Source: Bacteroidaceae bacterium | GTDB lineage: Bacteria; Bacteroidota; Bacteroidia; Bacteroidales; Bacteroidaceae | Direction: 5' to 3' | DNA: 42,353 nucleotides | NCBI GenBank assembly: GCA_017633615.1 | Contig: JAGBPB010000030.1 | Location: 1-42,353 of the forward strand | Shown here: positions 35,040 to 42,353 of the stretch, piece after piece | Numbering within the stretch: the first letter of the stretch is position 1 | Layout of the letters: each line of letters starts with the position of its first letter | Notes under the pieces: model-generated | Seen by the model: the letters and a program-made list of their open reading frames with translations, nothing else | The model's database searches: none | What the model was told of the DNA's origin: nothing | Translations under genes and position numbers: made by a program

Positions 35040-37447
35040 TTGAACAGTTCTTTAACGGTCAGTTCAAGATAGTCACGGCAGTTCATCCAGGTGTGGCCGC
35101 CGCGCGGATTGTAGAATGAATACTTGAAAACATTCTTTCCGGCGGTGGAGTTGAAAGTGAAGCTGTCCATGAATTCGGCTATAGCACTGAACTTTTCCAT
35201 CTTAGGACTATTGTCAATCACATACTTGTTCAGACCCTGTGATGCCTGAATAAGGAAGTCGTCCTTGCCAGTGCCCAGGAAGAAAAACTTGATTTTTGTC
35301 TCAAGTTCGGCCAATGGCTTGTATGTGCCGTTCTGGAAGTTGGTCTCATACTCGTTGCCGAAAATGGCGGGTGCGTAGGCTGCTACATAGTGGAACTTGT
35401 CAGGATTGCCGAATCCGGCGGCCAGAGTCTGGCGTCCGCCCAGTGAGAAACCGGCAATTGCGCGATGGTCGGCATCGGCAATGACATTGTAGTTCTTCTC
35501 AATGAAAGGCATTACCTCCTCAACAAACTCCTTGGTTGTGAGAACCACATCGGTTGAGTTGTATGACTGGGCCTTGCCCTGAGCAATCATCTCAGGATAT
35601 GGGTTGGCGTAAGGCATAACCACAATCATGCGCTTGGCCTCACCCTTGGCAATCATATTGTCCAGGATGTTGTTCATCTGGCCAACCTTGAACCAAGTCT
35701 CATAAGTATCGGTCATACCGTGGATAAGATAGAGAACGGGCAGTTTCTCCTTGCCGTTGGGATCATAACCTGCGGGAGTATATACGCACATGGGGCGCTC
35801 GATGCCGCAGGCCTTTGAGAAATAGTAACGGTATGATACCTTTCCGTGCGGTACATCCTGGATATCCTGTACTGAAGGAGCTTCACCACGTACATCAACA
35901 AGGCTGTACTTGAAGTTCTCATTGGGGAATATATGCATGTTGTTGGGATCAGCAACCTGTGTGCCGTCAATCTGGAACGCATACGGATAGATATCGGGAG
36001 CATCGGGCTTAACGGTGATAGACCATACTCCACGATCATCCTTCTCCATGGGCTTGGTGCCGCTGAACATCTGGCACTCAAGAACTACCTTCTCTGCATT
36101 TGGAGCCTGGCAGCGGAATGTCACTGAACCGTCAGCATTGTACTCCGGTGACTTTACGCCTGCGGGGAACAGGCTGGTCATGAGTGAGCCGGTAAGACGT
36201 GAAGGCTCAGCACCGCCCAGTTTCTCCAGACGTACCTTCTCAGCCTCCTCAAGGCTCATGCTCTCAGCTACAGCCTTGTCAATAACCTTCTGGTCCTGGA
36301 AAAGCAGGGGGAATGACTTCTCCAGCCAGTAGCGGGCGTTCATCCAGGTGTGGCCGAACTTATCATGTGTAAACACCTTCACGTTCTTGATGTTATGCTT
36401 GTCAAGCATCTGCATCAGGTCCTTGGAGTTTCCATAGAGGAAATCATCAGTACCTATGCCTGACCAGAACAGGTGAACCTTCTTGTTGAATGCCTCATAA
36501 TCCTCAAACTGGCTGTCGCGAACCTGAGTGAATGAGCTGTATGAGCACAGGTATGTGAACTTGTCCAGGTTTGAAAGACCGATGGCCAGACCCTGGTTAC
36601 CGCCGCGTGAGAAACCGCCAATACCGCGATGATCGGCATCATTGATGGTGCGGTAGTTGCTCTCAACGAAGGGCATCAGAACCTCTACAAAATCCTGATT
36701 GAAGTTGTAGCCTCCACCCATTCCGCCGAAGCCACCACCCATTCCGCCGAATCCGCCCATTCCGCCGCCCTGGCGCTGGGGCTCACGCTCGGTCTTGAGC
36801 AGTGTGGCGTTTCCGTAAGGGAGTACCAGGATCATCTCCTTGGCCTTGCCCTCTGCAATCAGGTTGTCAAGGATCAGGTTCATCTTACCGACCTTGAAAT
36901 ATACCTCTTCCGTATCGGTAGTACCGCTGATAAGGTACATTACGGGGTATTTTTTGTCCTTGTTCTTGGGGCTGTCATAGAACGGTGGGGTATAGACTAT
37001 TACCGGGATGAACATCTTGAGTCCGGGTGACCAGTAGTTCAGATAATCAACGCTGCCGTGGGGAACATCCTTGAGAGCGCTCAGCTTGTCACCGCGCATG
37101 TCAAGCAGGCTGTTCTTGAAGGTCTCATTAGGGAACCACTCGGCGCACTGAGGGTCCATCACGCTGATTCCGTCAACCTCAAAATGATAGGGATAGATAT
37201 CGGGCTCTGCCGGGCCGATGGTTGCGGTCCATACGCCGTTGGCACCCTTGGCCATATCAACGGCTTCACTGAACTGGGTCCAAACCTTAACGGACTTGGC
37301 ATTGCGGTTTGAATAGTTGAATGTCACGGTGTTATCAGGATTGATAACTGTTGAAGGGACCTGCTGTCCCATACCTCCTGGCTGAGCCAGAACTGATCCT
37401 GTCATGGCTACGGCCAACAGGAAAGAAAAGTGTTTGATGATTCTCAT
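35036..37447 (-). CDS. Double CE1-type esterase (two Ig-like plus hydrolase modules)
   Basis: 803 residues after a signal peptide (cut near AQ22). Module 1: E-set domain (about 35-120) and esterase (130-385) with Ser280 in GGFSRGGNQ and His366 in FGHTWMNAR. Module 2: E-set (435-520) and esterase (535-803) with Ser668 in AGFSLGGRQT and His785 in GGHTWMNCR. Both active sites look complete, so this is a tandem duplication with two working enzymes, perhaps for different linkages. Module 1 carries a glycine/methionine-rich insertion at 227-247 (GGGMGGFGGMGGG) near the expected active-site face. First gene of the operon with the 392-residue esterase. Transcribed away from upp. Confidence 0.88.
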   Translation of the reverse strand: MRIIKHFSFLLAVAMTGSVLAQPGGMGQQVPSTVINPDNTVTFNYSNRNAKSVKVWTQFSEAVDMAKGANGVWTATIGPAEPDIYPYHFEVDGISVMDPQCAEWFPNETFKNSLLDMRGDKLSALKDVPHGSVDYLNYWSPGLKMFIPVIVYTPPFYDSPKNKDKKYPVMYLISGTTDTEEVYFKVGKMNLILDNLIAEGKAKEMILVLPYGNATLLKTEREPQRQGGGMGGFGGMGGGFGGMGGGYNFNQDFVEVLMPFVESNYRTINDADHRGIGGFSRGGNQGLAIGLSNLDKFTYLCSYSSFTQVRDSQFEDYEAFNKKVHLFWSGIGTDDFLYGNSKDLMQMLDKHNIKNVKVFTHDKFGHTWMNARYWLEKSFPLLFQDQKVIDKAVAESMSLEEAEKVRLEKLGGAEPSRLTGSLMTSLFPAGVKSPEYNADGSVTFRCQAPNAEKVVLECQMFSGTKPMEKDDRGVWSITVKPDAPDIYPYAFQIDGTQVADPNNMHIFPNENFKYSLVDVRGEAPSVQDIQDVPHGKVSYRYYFSKACGIERPMCVYTPAGYDPNGKEKLPVLYLIHGMTDTYETWFKVGQMNNILDNMIAKGEAKRMIVVMPYANPYPEMIAQGKAQSYNSTDVVLTTKEFVEEVMPFIEKNYNVIADADHRAIAGFSLGGRQTLAAGFGNPDKFHYVAAYAPAIFGNEYETNFQNGTYKPLAELETKIKFFFLGTGKDDFLIQASQGLNKYVIDNSPKMEKFSAIAEFMDSFTFNSTAGKNVFKYSFYNPRGGHTWMNCRDYLELTVKELFK

Positions 37448-37491
37448 AATTATTATGTTGTGTTGATTTATTTTCGGGGTTTGAAGATACC

Positions 37492-37510
37492 CATTATTAT
37501 CATAATAATG
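37492..37510. repeat. 19-bp palindrome between the esterase operon and upp
   Basis: CATTATTAT, a single C, then ATAATAATG: perfect 9-bp arms. It sits in the upstream region of both divergent genes and abuts the -33 region of upp, so it is a candidate operator. AT-rich, so chance is possible. Confidence 0.5.
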
Positions 37511-37532
37511 ATTGTTTTTATTACAAATTGTG

Positions 37533-37540
37533 TACTTTTG
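37533..37540 (+). promoter_or_regulatory. -7 element TACTTTTG of upp
   Basis: A perfect TAnnTTTG 28 bases before the ATG, with ATTG at 37511-37514 as -33 (spacer 18). Confidence 0.65.
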
Positions 37541-37568
37541 TTGTTAAGACAGAAAAAAAAACAACAAT

Positions 37569-38219
37569 ATGGAGGTAATAGATTTTAATAAGCAGAACAG
37601 TATTCTGAACCAGTTCATCGCTGAGATTCGTGATGTAAACATTCAGAAAGACCAGCTCAGATTCCGCCGTAACCTGGAGCGTATAGGTGAGATTATGGCT
37701 CTTGAGGTAAGTAAGAAACTTAACTATGTTACCAAGGAGGTTACAACTCCGCTGGGAACAACCACCATCAATGTTCCTGAAGAGGACATTGTTCTTGGAA
37801 CTGTATTCCGCGCCGGACTACCTCTGCATCAGGGTTTCCACAACTACTTTGACCACTGCGAGAATGCATTCGTATCGGCCTACCGCAAATACCTGGATGA
37901 GGTGAACTTTGATGTTCACATTGAGTATATGGCTTCACCCAAACTTGACGGAAAGACCCTGATTCTGGTTGACCCCATGTTAGCCACCGGTAACAGTATG
38001 TATCTGGCATACCGCGCCCTGCTTCTCAAGGGAACACCCGCCAAGGTTCATCTGTGTTCTGTCATTGCCGCGCAGGCAGGTGTTGACTACGTATGCAAGA
38101 TGTTCCCGCAGGATAACACCACTCTATGGTGCGCAGCCGTTGATCCTGAGCTGAACAGCCACGCCTACATCATCCCGGGTCTGGGCGATGCCGGTGATCT
38201 GTGCTTCGGTGAAAAATAG
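37569..38219 (+). CDS. upp: Uracil phosphoribosyltransferase
   Basis: 216 residues; makes UMP from uracil and PRPP in pyrimidine salvage. Visible are the basic N-terminal region RFRRNLERIGEIMALEVSK, VFRAGLPLHQGF, the PRPP loop LILVDPMLATGNSMYLA, and the uracil-binding C-terminus YIIPGLGDAGDLCFG. Full length for the family. It has its own promoter, and a long palindrome lies after the stop. Confidence 0.96.
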   Translation: MEVIDFNKQNSILNQFIAEIRDVNIQKDQLRFRRNLERIGEIMALEVSKKLNYVTKEVTTPLGTTTINVPEEDIVLGTVFRAGLPLHQGFHNYFDHCENAFVSAYRKYLDEVNFDVHIEYMASPKLDGKTLILVDPMLATGNSMYLAYRALLLKGTPAKVHLCSVIAAQAGVDYVCKMFPQDNTTLWCAAVDPELNSHAYIIPGLGDAGDLCFGEK

Positions 38220-38240
38220 TACAATTTTAAGGTAGCCCCC

Positions 38241-38276
38241 ACACAATAGGGACGGTTTGAACCGTCCCTATTGTGT
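38241..38276. repeat. Long palindrome after upp (terminator- or REP-like)
   Basis: ACACAATAGGGACGGTT (38241-38257) and AACCGTCCCTATTGTGT (38260-38276) are perfect 17-bp inverted repeats. Only a short TTATTT run follows, so termination may be modest. Ends (ACAAT...ATTGT, TAC) resemble the palindrome at 33834, hinting at a family of REP-like elements. Confidence 0.75.
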
Positions 38277-38353
38277 ACTTATTTATCGTTAGAATCTAAT
38301 AGTTTTATAGAAAATAACCTAAATCATCGATAAAAACAAATAGTCTTTCTGCT

Positions 38354-38361
38354 TACCTTCG
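38354..38361 (+). promoter_or_regulatory. Possible -7 element TACCTTCG of the DASS transporter gene
   Basis: TACCTTCG is one base off TAnnTTTG, 25 bases before the ATG at 38387. No recognisable -33. Confidence 0.35.
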
Positions 38362-38386
38362 CCCCCGATTTAGTTGAAACAACAGT

Positions 38387-39910
38387 ATGCAGAAAACATT
38401 TTTGGGTTCAGAACTCGTTCAGGAGAAGGATAAGCAGAAAGCATTGAAAAAAGCCTCCATGCCGCTGTCATGGAGAGCCATCAAGGTCCTTTTAGGCGTG
38501 ATTGTAGGTCTTGTAGTATGGAATCTGCCATCATCAGTGTTTGGTATTGAGAATCTTACCGTGATTGAGCAAAGGGTTATCGCAGTATTCTGTTTTGCCA
38601 CGATAATGTGGATTACAGAGGGGATTCCGTCATGGGCAACATCAGTGGCTATTATGGTGGTGCTGCTATTTACGGCAAGTGATAACAGCCTTTGTCTTTT
38701 CAGACTCGATGCCGACGATAATCCCCTGTTCGGAACCCTGATGTCAAGCAAAAAGATCATGGCCTGTTTTGCCGACCCGGTGATAATGCTCTTTATTGGC
38801 GGATTCATGCTGGCGTTTGCAGCCACAAAGGCCGGTCTTGACATAAAACTGGCCAAGGCATTGCTGGTTCCTTTCGGCACCAAGTCAGAAAACATACTGC
38901 TGGGATTTATCCTGGTTACCGGATTCTTTTCAATGTTCCTGTCCAATACCGCCACGGCGGCTATGATGCTTACATTCCTCACTCCGGTAATAAAGTCACT
39001 GCCCACCAACGGCAAGGGCAGGCTTGCACTTGCACTGGCCATTCCTGTAGGAGCCAATCTGGGCGGAATAGCCACTCCGATAGGTACTCCCCCAAATGCC
39101 ATCGCCATCAGATTCCTTAATGACCCCGCCGGTATGGGAATGAACATAGGATTCGGTGACTGGATGATGGTTATGCTGCCTGTAACATTAGTACTGCTCG
39201 TATTAGCTTGGTTGGTTATCAGGATATTGTTCCCGTTTACACAGAAACGCATCGAACTCAAGATTGAGGAGAATCCCACCCGCGTACTTAAACCCTGGCA
39301 GGAGATAACCGTCTATGTAACATTTGCGCTCACGGTGCTGTTGTGGATGAGTGACAAATGGACCCATGTCGATGCCAATGTGGTGGCAATGCTGCCTGTG
39401 GGTGTGTTCTGTGTAACAAGGATAATAACCAAATATGACCTTGCAGAGATAAACTGGTGCATTCTGTGGATGGTAGCAGGAGGCTTTGCTCTGGGACTGG
39501 CTCTCCAGGATTCAGGACTGGCCAAGCATCTTGTGGAGTCCATCCCGTTCAATGAATGGCCGCCCGTGCTCATGATCATCGGCTCAGGCCTTATCTGCTA
39601 CGCACTTGCCAATTTCATATCCCATACGGCTACGGCAAACCTGCTCATCCCAATACTTGCTTTGGCAGGAATGTCCGCCTCAAAGAATCTGGAACCTTAT
39701 GGCGGTGTTACCACACTCCTGGCAGGCGTGGCACTGGGATCATCACTCTCCATGATCCTGCCCATCTCCACTCCCCCCAACGCCCTTGCACACTCCACCG
39801 GTTTCATAGAGCAGAAAGACATGGCCAAAGTAGGAATAATAATGGGTGTGATAGGCCTGGTACTCGGTTACACGGTACTTGTCTTTGTAGGTAAATGGGG
39901 ATTATTATGA
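38387..39910 (+). CDS. DASS/SLC13-family sodium:dicarboxylate (anion) symporter
   Basis: 507 residues, about 11-12 helices. Two repeat units carry the family's substrate motifs: SNTATAAMMLTFLTPVI with GIATPIGTPPNAIA, and SHTATANLLIPILALAG with ILPISTPPNALAHSTG. The SNT/SHT and TPPN tips bind sodium and carboxylate in VcINDY. C4-dicarboxylates such as succinate are the likely cargo, though citrate or sulfate relatives exist. A KK-rich cytoplasmic N-terminus precedes helix 1. The next gene begins 29 bases later and pckA follows that, so a link to C4-acid metabolism is reasonable. Confidence 0.92.
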   Translation: MQKTFLGSELVQEKDKQKALKKASMPLSWRAIKVLLGVIVGLVVWNLPSSVFGIENLTVIEQRVIAVFCFATIMWITEGIPSWATSVAIMVVLLFTASDNSLCLFRLDADDNPLFGTLMSSKKIMACFADPVIMLFIGGFMLAFAATKAGLDIKLAKALLVPFGTKSENILLGFILVTGFFSMFLSNTATAAMMLTFLTPVIKSLPTNGKGRLALALAIPVGANLGGIATPIGTPPNAIAIRFLNDPAGMGMNIGFGDWMMVMLPVTLVLLVLAWLVIRILFPFTQKRIELKIEENPTRVLKPWQEITVYVTFALTVLLWMSDKWTHVDANVVAMLPVGVFCVTRIITKYDLAEINWCILWMVAGGFALGLALQDSGLAKHLVESIPFNEWPPVLMIIGSGLICYALANFISHTATANLLIPILALAGMSASKNLEPYGGVTTLLAGVALGSSLSMILPISTPPNALAHSTGFIEQKDMAKVGIIMGVIGLVLGYTVLVFVGKWGLL

Positions 39911-39939
39911 TTTTAGTAAAGCTCTTAAACTTGAATGAT

Positions 39940-41535
39940 ATGAAAAAGACTATGATTTTTGCCGTCATTGCGCTTGTCAGTGCGGCATCATGCAAACAAG
40001 GAACAAAATCTCCGTTCGACCGCAGAGTGGCAGATTATGCTGTAGTTGAGATACCTGCACCTGATCTGAGCGGAATCTCTGACAACGGTAAGGAGGTACT
40101 TAATCTCTACCGTTTTATTGCCGATGAAGTCGATGCCATCTATTGGGAACAGTATTTCGGCGACAGGCAGAAACTCCTGGACGGCATTACCGATCCCGTA
40201 CAGAAAACCTATGCCAAAATCAACTATGGTCCGTGGGACCGTATAACCGGCCAGTCATTCGTGGACGGTTATGCCGACTGCCTTCCCGGCGCAGGATTCT
40301 ATCCTGGGGACATGACCCTTGATGAATTCAATGCATGGGACAATCCTGACAAGAACAGCCCATATACACTCATCCGCCGTACCGCAGACGGTTCCCTTGA
40401 AACGGTATGGTATCATGATGAATACAAGGATCATATTGACAGGATTGCAAACTATCTCACCGCTGCGGCTGACATTACGATCAAGCCCAGCGTTAAGAAA
40501 TACCTGCTTGCCAAGGCCGATGCACTGCGCACTGACAATTACTATGAGAGCGCAATGGCATGGCTGGATATGGATGACAGCAAGATGGATCTGGTTATTG
40601 GCCCCAATGAGGCTGCCGATGACCAGTTGCTGGGTATCAAACGCTCATATGAGGCGTTCGTGCTGCTCAAGAATGAGGCACGTACCAATGAACTGATGCA
40701 GTATGTGTCACGGATTGGAGAGTTCCAGCAGGAACTACCCGGAGACTCCGCTTACAAGACCTTCCAGCCCGGTACAGGGTCAAACATTTTCTCCTGTGAT
40801 GCAATATACTATGCAGGCAAAGCCAATGCAGGTGTCAAGGTGATAGCCCTGAACCTTCCTTTTGACAACGACGTTCAGCGTGACCGCGGAACCCGCACCA
40901 TCCTGCTGGAGAACATCATCAGAGCCAAGTACAACCATATCATCAATCCTACCGGCGAGGTTCTTCTTGAATCAGATGCCACAGAACACCTTTCACAGGA
41001 TGCCTTTTTCTGGAATATCGTATTCCGTGAGGTGGCGCACGGACTGGGTGTAAAGGAAACCGTCAATGGGAAAGGAAGCGTTGAGGATGCTTTAGGCAGT
41101 GCCGCTCCCACCTTTGAGGAGATCAAGGCCAATGCCGCCGGAATGCTGCTTGTATGCAAGCTCCAGAACCATTATGACATACGTCATCTATTTACCAAAG
41201 AGGATGCGCTGGTTACGTTCTTTGCGTCACTGGCCCGCTCGGAACGGTTCGGTGAAGGTTCTTCACTTGGTCGCGCCAATATAATCATTTATAACTATCT
41301 TAATGAAGCCGGTGCTTTCCAGCGCAAGGAATCAGGTAAGTATTCCATAGATACAGCTAAGATGGAATCGGCACTTGCTGATCTTACCGCCCTGGTTCTC
41401 AAGACGCAGGCAACCGGCGACAAGGCCTTTGCCGACCAATTTGAAAACCGTTATTCCAAGCGCAATGCTGACTATGATGCAGACCGCATGAACCTGGGTC
41501 TGGAAAAGATTCCCGTTGACATCCGGTTTAAATGA
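39940..41535 (+). CDS. Peptidase M49 (DPP III)-like lipoprotein with altered zinc motif
   Basis: 531 residues from MKKTMIF, with a lipoprotein signal (SAASC, Cys about 18). The rest resembles the Bacteroidota branch of the dipeptidyl-peptidase III family. At the expected HExxH zinc site the sequence is FREVAHGLG: the first His is Arg363 (codon CGT), while Glu364 and His367 remain. The second-motif Glu is present in FEEIKANAAGM (Glu393/394). Loss of one zinc ligand suggests a non-catalytic binding protein, or a sequencing change (CAT to CGT is one base). I started at 39940 because it gives a clean lipoprotein signal; the ATG at 39895 lies inside the transporter gene. Closely follows the DASS gene and is probably co-transcribed. 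Confidence 0.75.
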   Translation: MKKTMIFAVIALVSAASCKQGTKSPFDRRVADYAVVEIPAPDLSGISDNGKEVLNLYRFIADEVDAIYWEQYFGDRQKLLDGITDPVQKTYAKINYGPWDRITGQSFVDGYADCLPGAGFYPGDMTLDEFNAWDNPDKNSPYTLIRRTADGSLETVWYHDEYKDHIDRIANYLTAAADITIKPSVKKYLLAKADALRTDNYYESAMAWLDMDDSKMDLVIGPNEAADDQLLGIKRSYEAFVLLKNEARTNELMQYVSRIGEFQQELPGDSAYKTFQPGTGSNIFSCDAIYYAGKANAGVKVIALNLPFDNDVQRDRGTRTILLENIIRAKYNHIINPTGEVLLESDATEHLSQDAFFWNIVFREVAHGLGVKETVNGKGSVEDALGSAAPTFEEIKANAAGMLLVCKLQNHYDIRHLFTKEDALVTFFASLARSERFGEGSSLGRANIIIYNYLNEAGAFQRKESGKYSIDTAKMESALADLTALVLKTQATGDKAFADQFENRYSKRNADYDADRMNLGLEKIPVDIRFK

Positions 41536-41601
41536 CCTGACTGATTTGCAAAGTATGGTACTCACTTTTGTTACAAAATATTAAATAATGTGCAGGTTGA
41601 G

Positions 41602-41619
41602 TCAAAAAGGCTTTTTTGA
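41602..41619 (+). other. Short hairpin downstream of the M49-like gene
   Basis: TCAAAAA, loop GGCT, TTTTTGA: 7-bp AT-rich stem. Weak terminator candidate. TCAAAAAGG recurs exactly 30 bp later at 41632. Confidence 0.3.
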
Positions 41620-41643
41620 TTTCTCTATCCCTCAAAAAGGAGT

Positions 41644-41651
41644 TACTTTTG
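41644..41651 (+). promoter_or_regulatory. -7 element TACTTTTG of pckA
   Basis: A perfect TAnnTTTG 86 bases before the pckA ATG, so the leader is about 80 bases, the longest in this window. TTTG at 41615-41618 is 25 bases upstream, longer than usual. Confidence 0.55.
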
Positions 41652-41698
41652 TAGCCGGTTTACAAGGGTGCTTTAAAAAAGCCCTTTGAAACCGGCTA
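41652..41698 (+). promoter_or_regulatory. Inverted repeat over the pckA transcript start and leader
   Basis: TAGCCGGTTT (41652-41661) pairs with AAACCGGCTA (41689-41698), and an inner AAGGG (41664-41668) pairs with CCCTT (41682-41686). It could be a leader hairpin or a DNA operator across the start site. Confidence 0.5.
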
Positions 41699-41737
41699 TC
41701 AATTTGGAAGTTTAGTAACAATCAAACTATAAAAACA

Positions 41738-42353
41738 ATGGCAAAAATCGATTTAAGCAAGTACGGTATCAACGGTTCTACCGTGATCGCACACAATCCT
41801 TCTTATGAGGAGCTGTTCAAAGAGGAGACAAAGGCTGGACTCGAGGGTTTCGACAAGGGCGTAAACACCGAGCTCAACGCAGTAAACGTAATGACCGGTA
41901 TCTACACTGGCCGTTCACCTAAGGACAAGTACATCGTAAAGGATGCTCAGAGCGAGAACAAGGTATGGTGGACCACCGATGAGTACAAGAACGATAACCA
42001 CCCCATGTCAGAGGATGTATGGGCAAAGGTTAAGGAGATCGCCATCAAGGAGCTTTCAAACAAGGAGCTCTATGTAGTTGACGCTTTCTGCGGTGCCAAC
42101 GAGGCTACACGTCTTGCTGTTCGCTTTATTGTTGAGGTTGCATGGCAGGCACACTTCGTAAAGAACATGTTCATTCAACCCACCGCTGAAGAACTTGAGA
42201 AGTTCCAGCCCAACTTCGTTATCTATAACGCTTCAAAGGCTAAGGTTGAGAACTACAAGGAACTGGGTCTGAACTCAGAGACTTGCGTTGCTTTCAACAC
42301 CACAAGCCGCGAGCAGGTTATCATCAACACATGGTACGGTGGTGAGATGAAGA
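41738..42353 (+). CDS. pckA: Phosphoenolpyruvate carboxykinase (ATP), 3' part missing
   Basis: The 205 residues present begin MAKIDLSKYGI. They carry the conserved TGIYTGRSPKDKYIV block that binds oxaloacetate, LYVVDAFCGANEATRLAVRFIVEVAWQAHFVKNMF, and end at INTWYGGEMK, part of the substrate/metal region (the Lys of GGEMK). The P-loop lies beyond the window. In fermenting Bacteroidota this ATP type works mainly in the direction PEP + CO2 to oxaloacetate, saving energy as ATP on the way to succinate. The gene has its own promoter and a structured leader. Confidence 0.97.
   Translation, partial: MAKIDLSKYGINGSTVIAHNPSYEELFKEETKAGLEGFDKGVNTELNAVNVMTGIYTGRSPKDKYIVKDAQSENKVWWTTDEYKNDNHPMSEDVWAKVKEIAIKELSNKELYVVDAFCGANEATRLAVRFIVEVAWQAHFVKNMFIQPTAEELEKFQPNFVIYNASKAKVENYKELGLNSETCVAFNTTSREQVIINTWYGGEMK

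Noticed and set aside
38419..39279. 286-residue open frame on minus opposite the DASS transporter
   Set aside because: Its Ser/Ile/Pro-rich composition mirrors the transporter's codons; antisense shadow.
41660..41668. A further LytTR site (TTACAAGGG) in the pckA leader
   Set aside because: Only one partial copy, no direct repeat at 21 bp.

Overview
This window comes from a chromosome of the Bacteroidota, most likely order Bacteroidales (Prevotella, Bacteroides or a close relative). I base this on many TAnnTTTG-type -7 promoter elements, the near absence of Shine-Dalgarno sites, a single fused SecDF, a KorAB 2-oxoacid:ferredoxin oxidoreductase, a GH127 arabinofuranosidase, SusCD-free carbohydrate esterases, and single-domain arabinose-5-phosphate isomerase. 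Genus and species cannot be fixed from the sequence alone. Both ends cut genes: pnp on the left and pckA on the right.

Layout. (1) 1-8.2 kb: pnp (minus) diverges from an operon of arabinose-5-phosphate isomerase, a PfkB sugar kinase and an LTA-synthase-like membrane phosphotransferase. This runs convergently into an msbA-like exporter plus purT pair (minus). (2) 8.2-20.5 kb is an envelope region: a PAP2 phosphatase fused to a predicted outer-membrane barrel, an LpxL-type acyltransferase, an unknown outer-membrane protein, a GT39 glycosyltransferase and a GtrA protein on plus. These meet argS - RNase H - a second LTA-synthase-like protein on minus. Two tandem rhomboids and an endonuclease/exonuclease/phosphatase protein then overlap start-to-stop. 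(3) 20.5-28 kb: secDF, a secreted Sel1/glycine-rich/TonB-C protein, and korA-korB. (4) 28-37.5 kb: a GH127-esterase fusion, a tRNA-Arg(CCU), a GlsB/YeaQ protein, a pair of very small TolQ/ExbB-like membrane proteins divergent from a membrane LytTR regulator, an orphan hicB with a 5'-truncated hicA, and two CE1-type esterase genes, one of them a double enzyme. (5) 37.5-42.4 kb: upp, a DASS/SLC13 transporter, an M49-like lipoprotein with a damaged zinc motif, and the start of pckA.

How genes may work together. The arabinose-5-phosphate isomerase, MsbA-like exporter, acyltransferase, PAP2 phosphatase and GT39/GtrA pair fit lipid A/LPS building and decoration. The GH127-esterase fusion and the two CE1 genes fit removal of arabinose and acyl or feruloyl side groups from plant cell-wall glycan. 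KorAB, the dicarboxylate-type transporter and PckA fit fermentative C4 metabolism.

The most unusual items are the LytTR-flanked mini TolQ/ExbB pair, with helically phased 9-bp direct repeats between divergent promoters, and the PAP2-barrel fusion. Others are the M49-like protein with His changed to Arg in its HExxH motif, the second rhomboid with a degenerate GxSG motif, the glycine-rich motif shared by a TonB-C protein and an esterase, and two REP-like palindromes, one of which coincides with the truncation of hicA. No CRISPR array, complete insertion sequence or prophage was seen. Apart from the stretch carrying the tRNA, no gene-free stretch exceeds about 300 bases.
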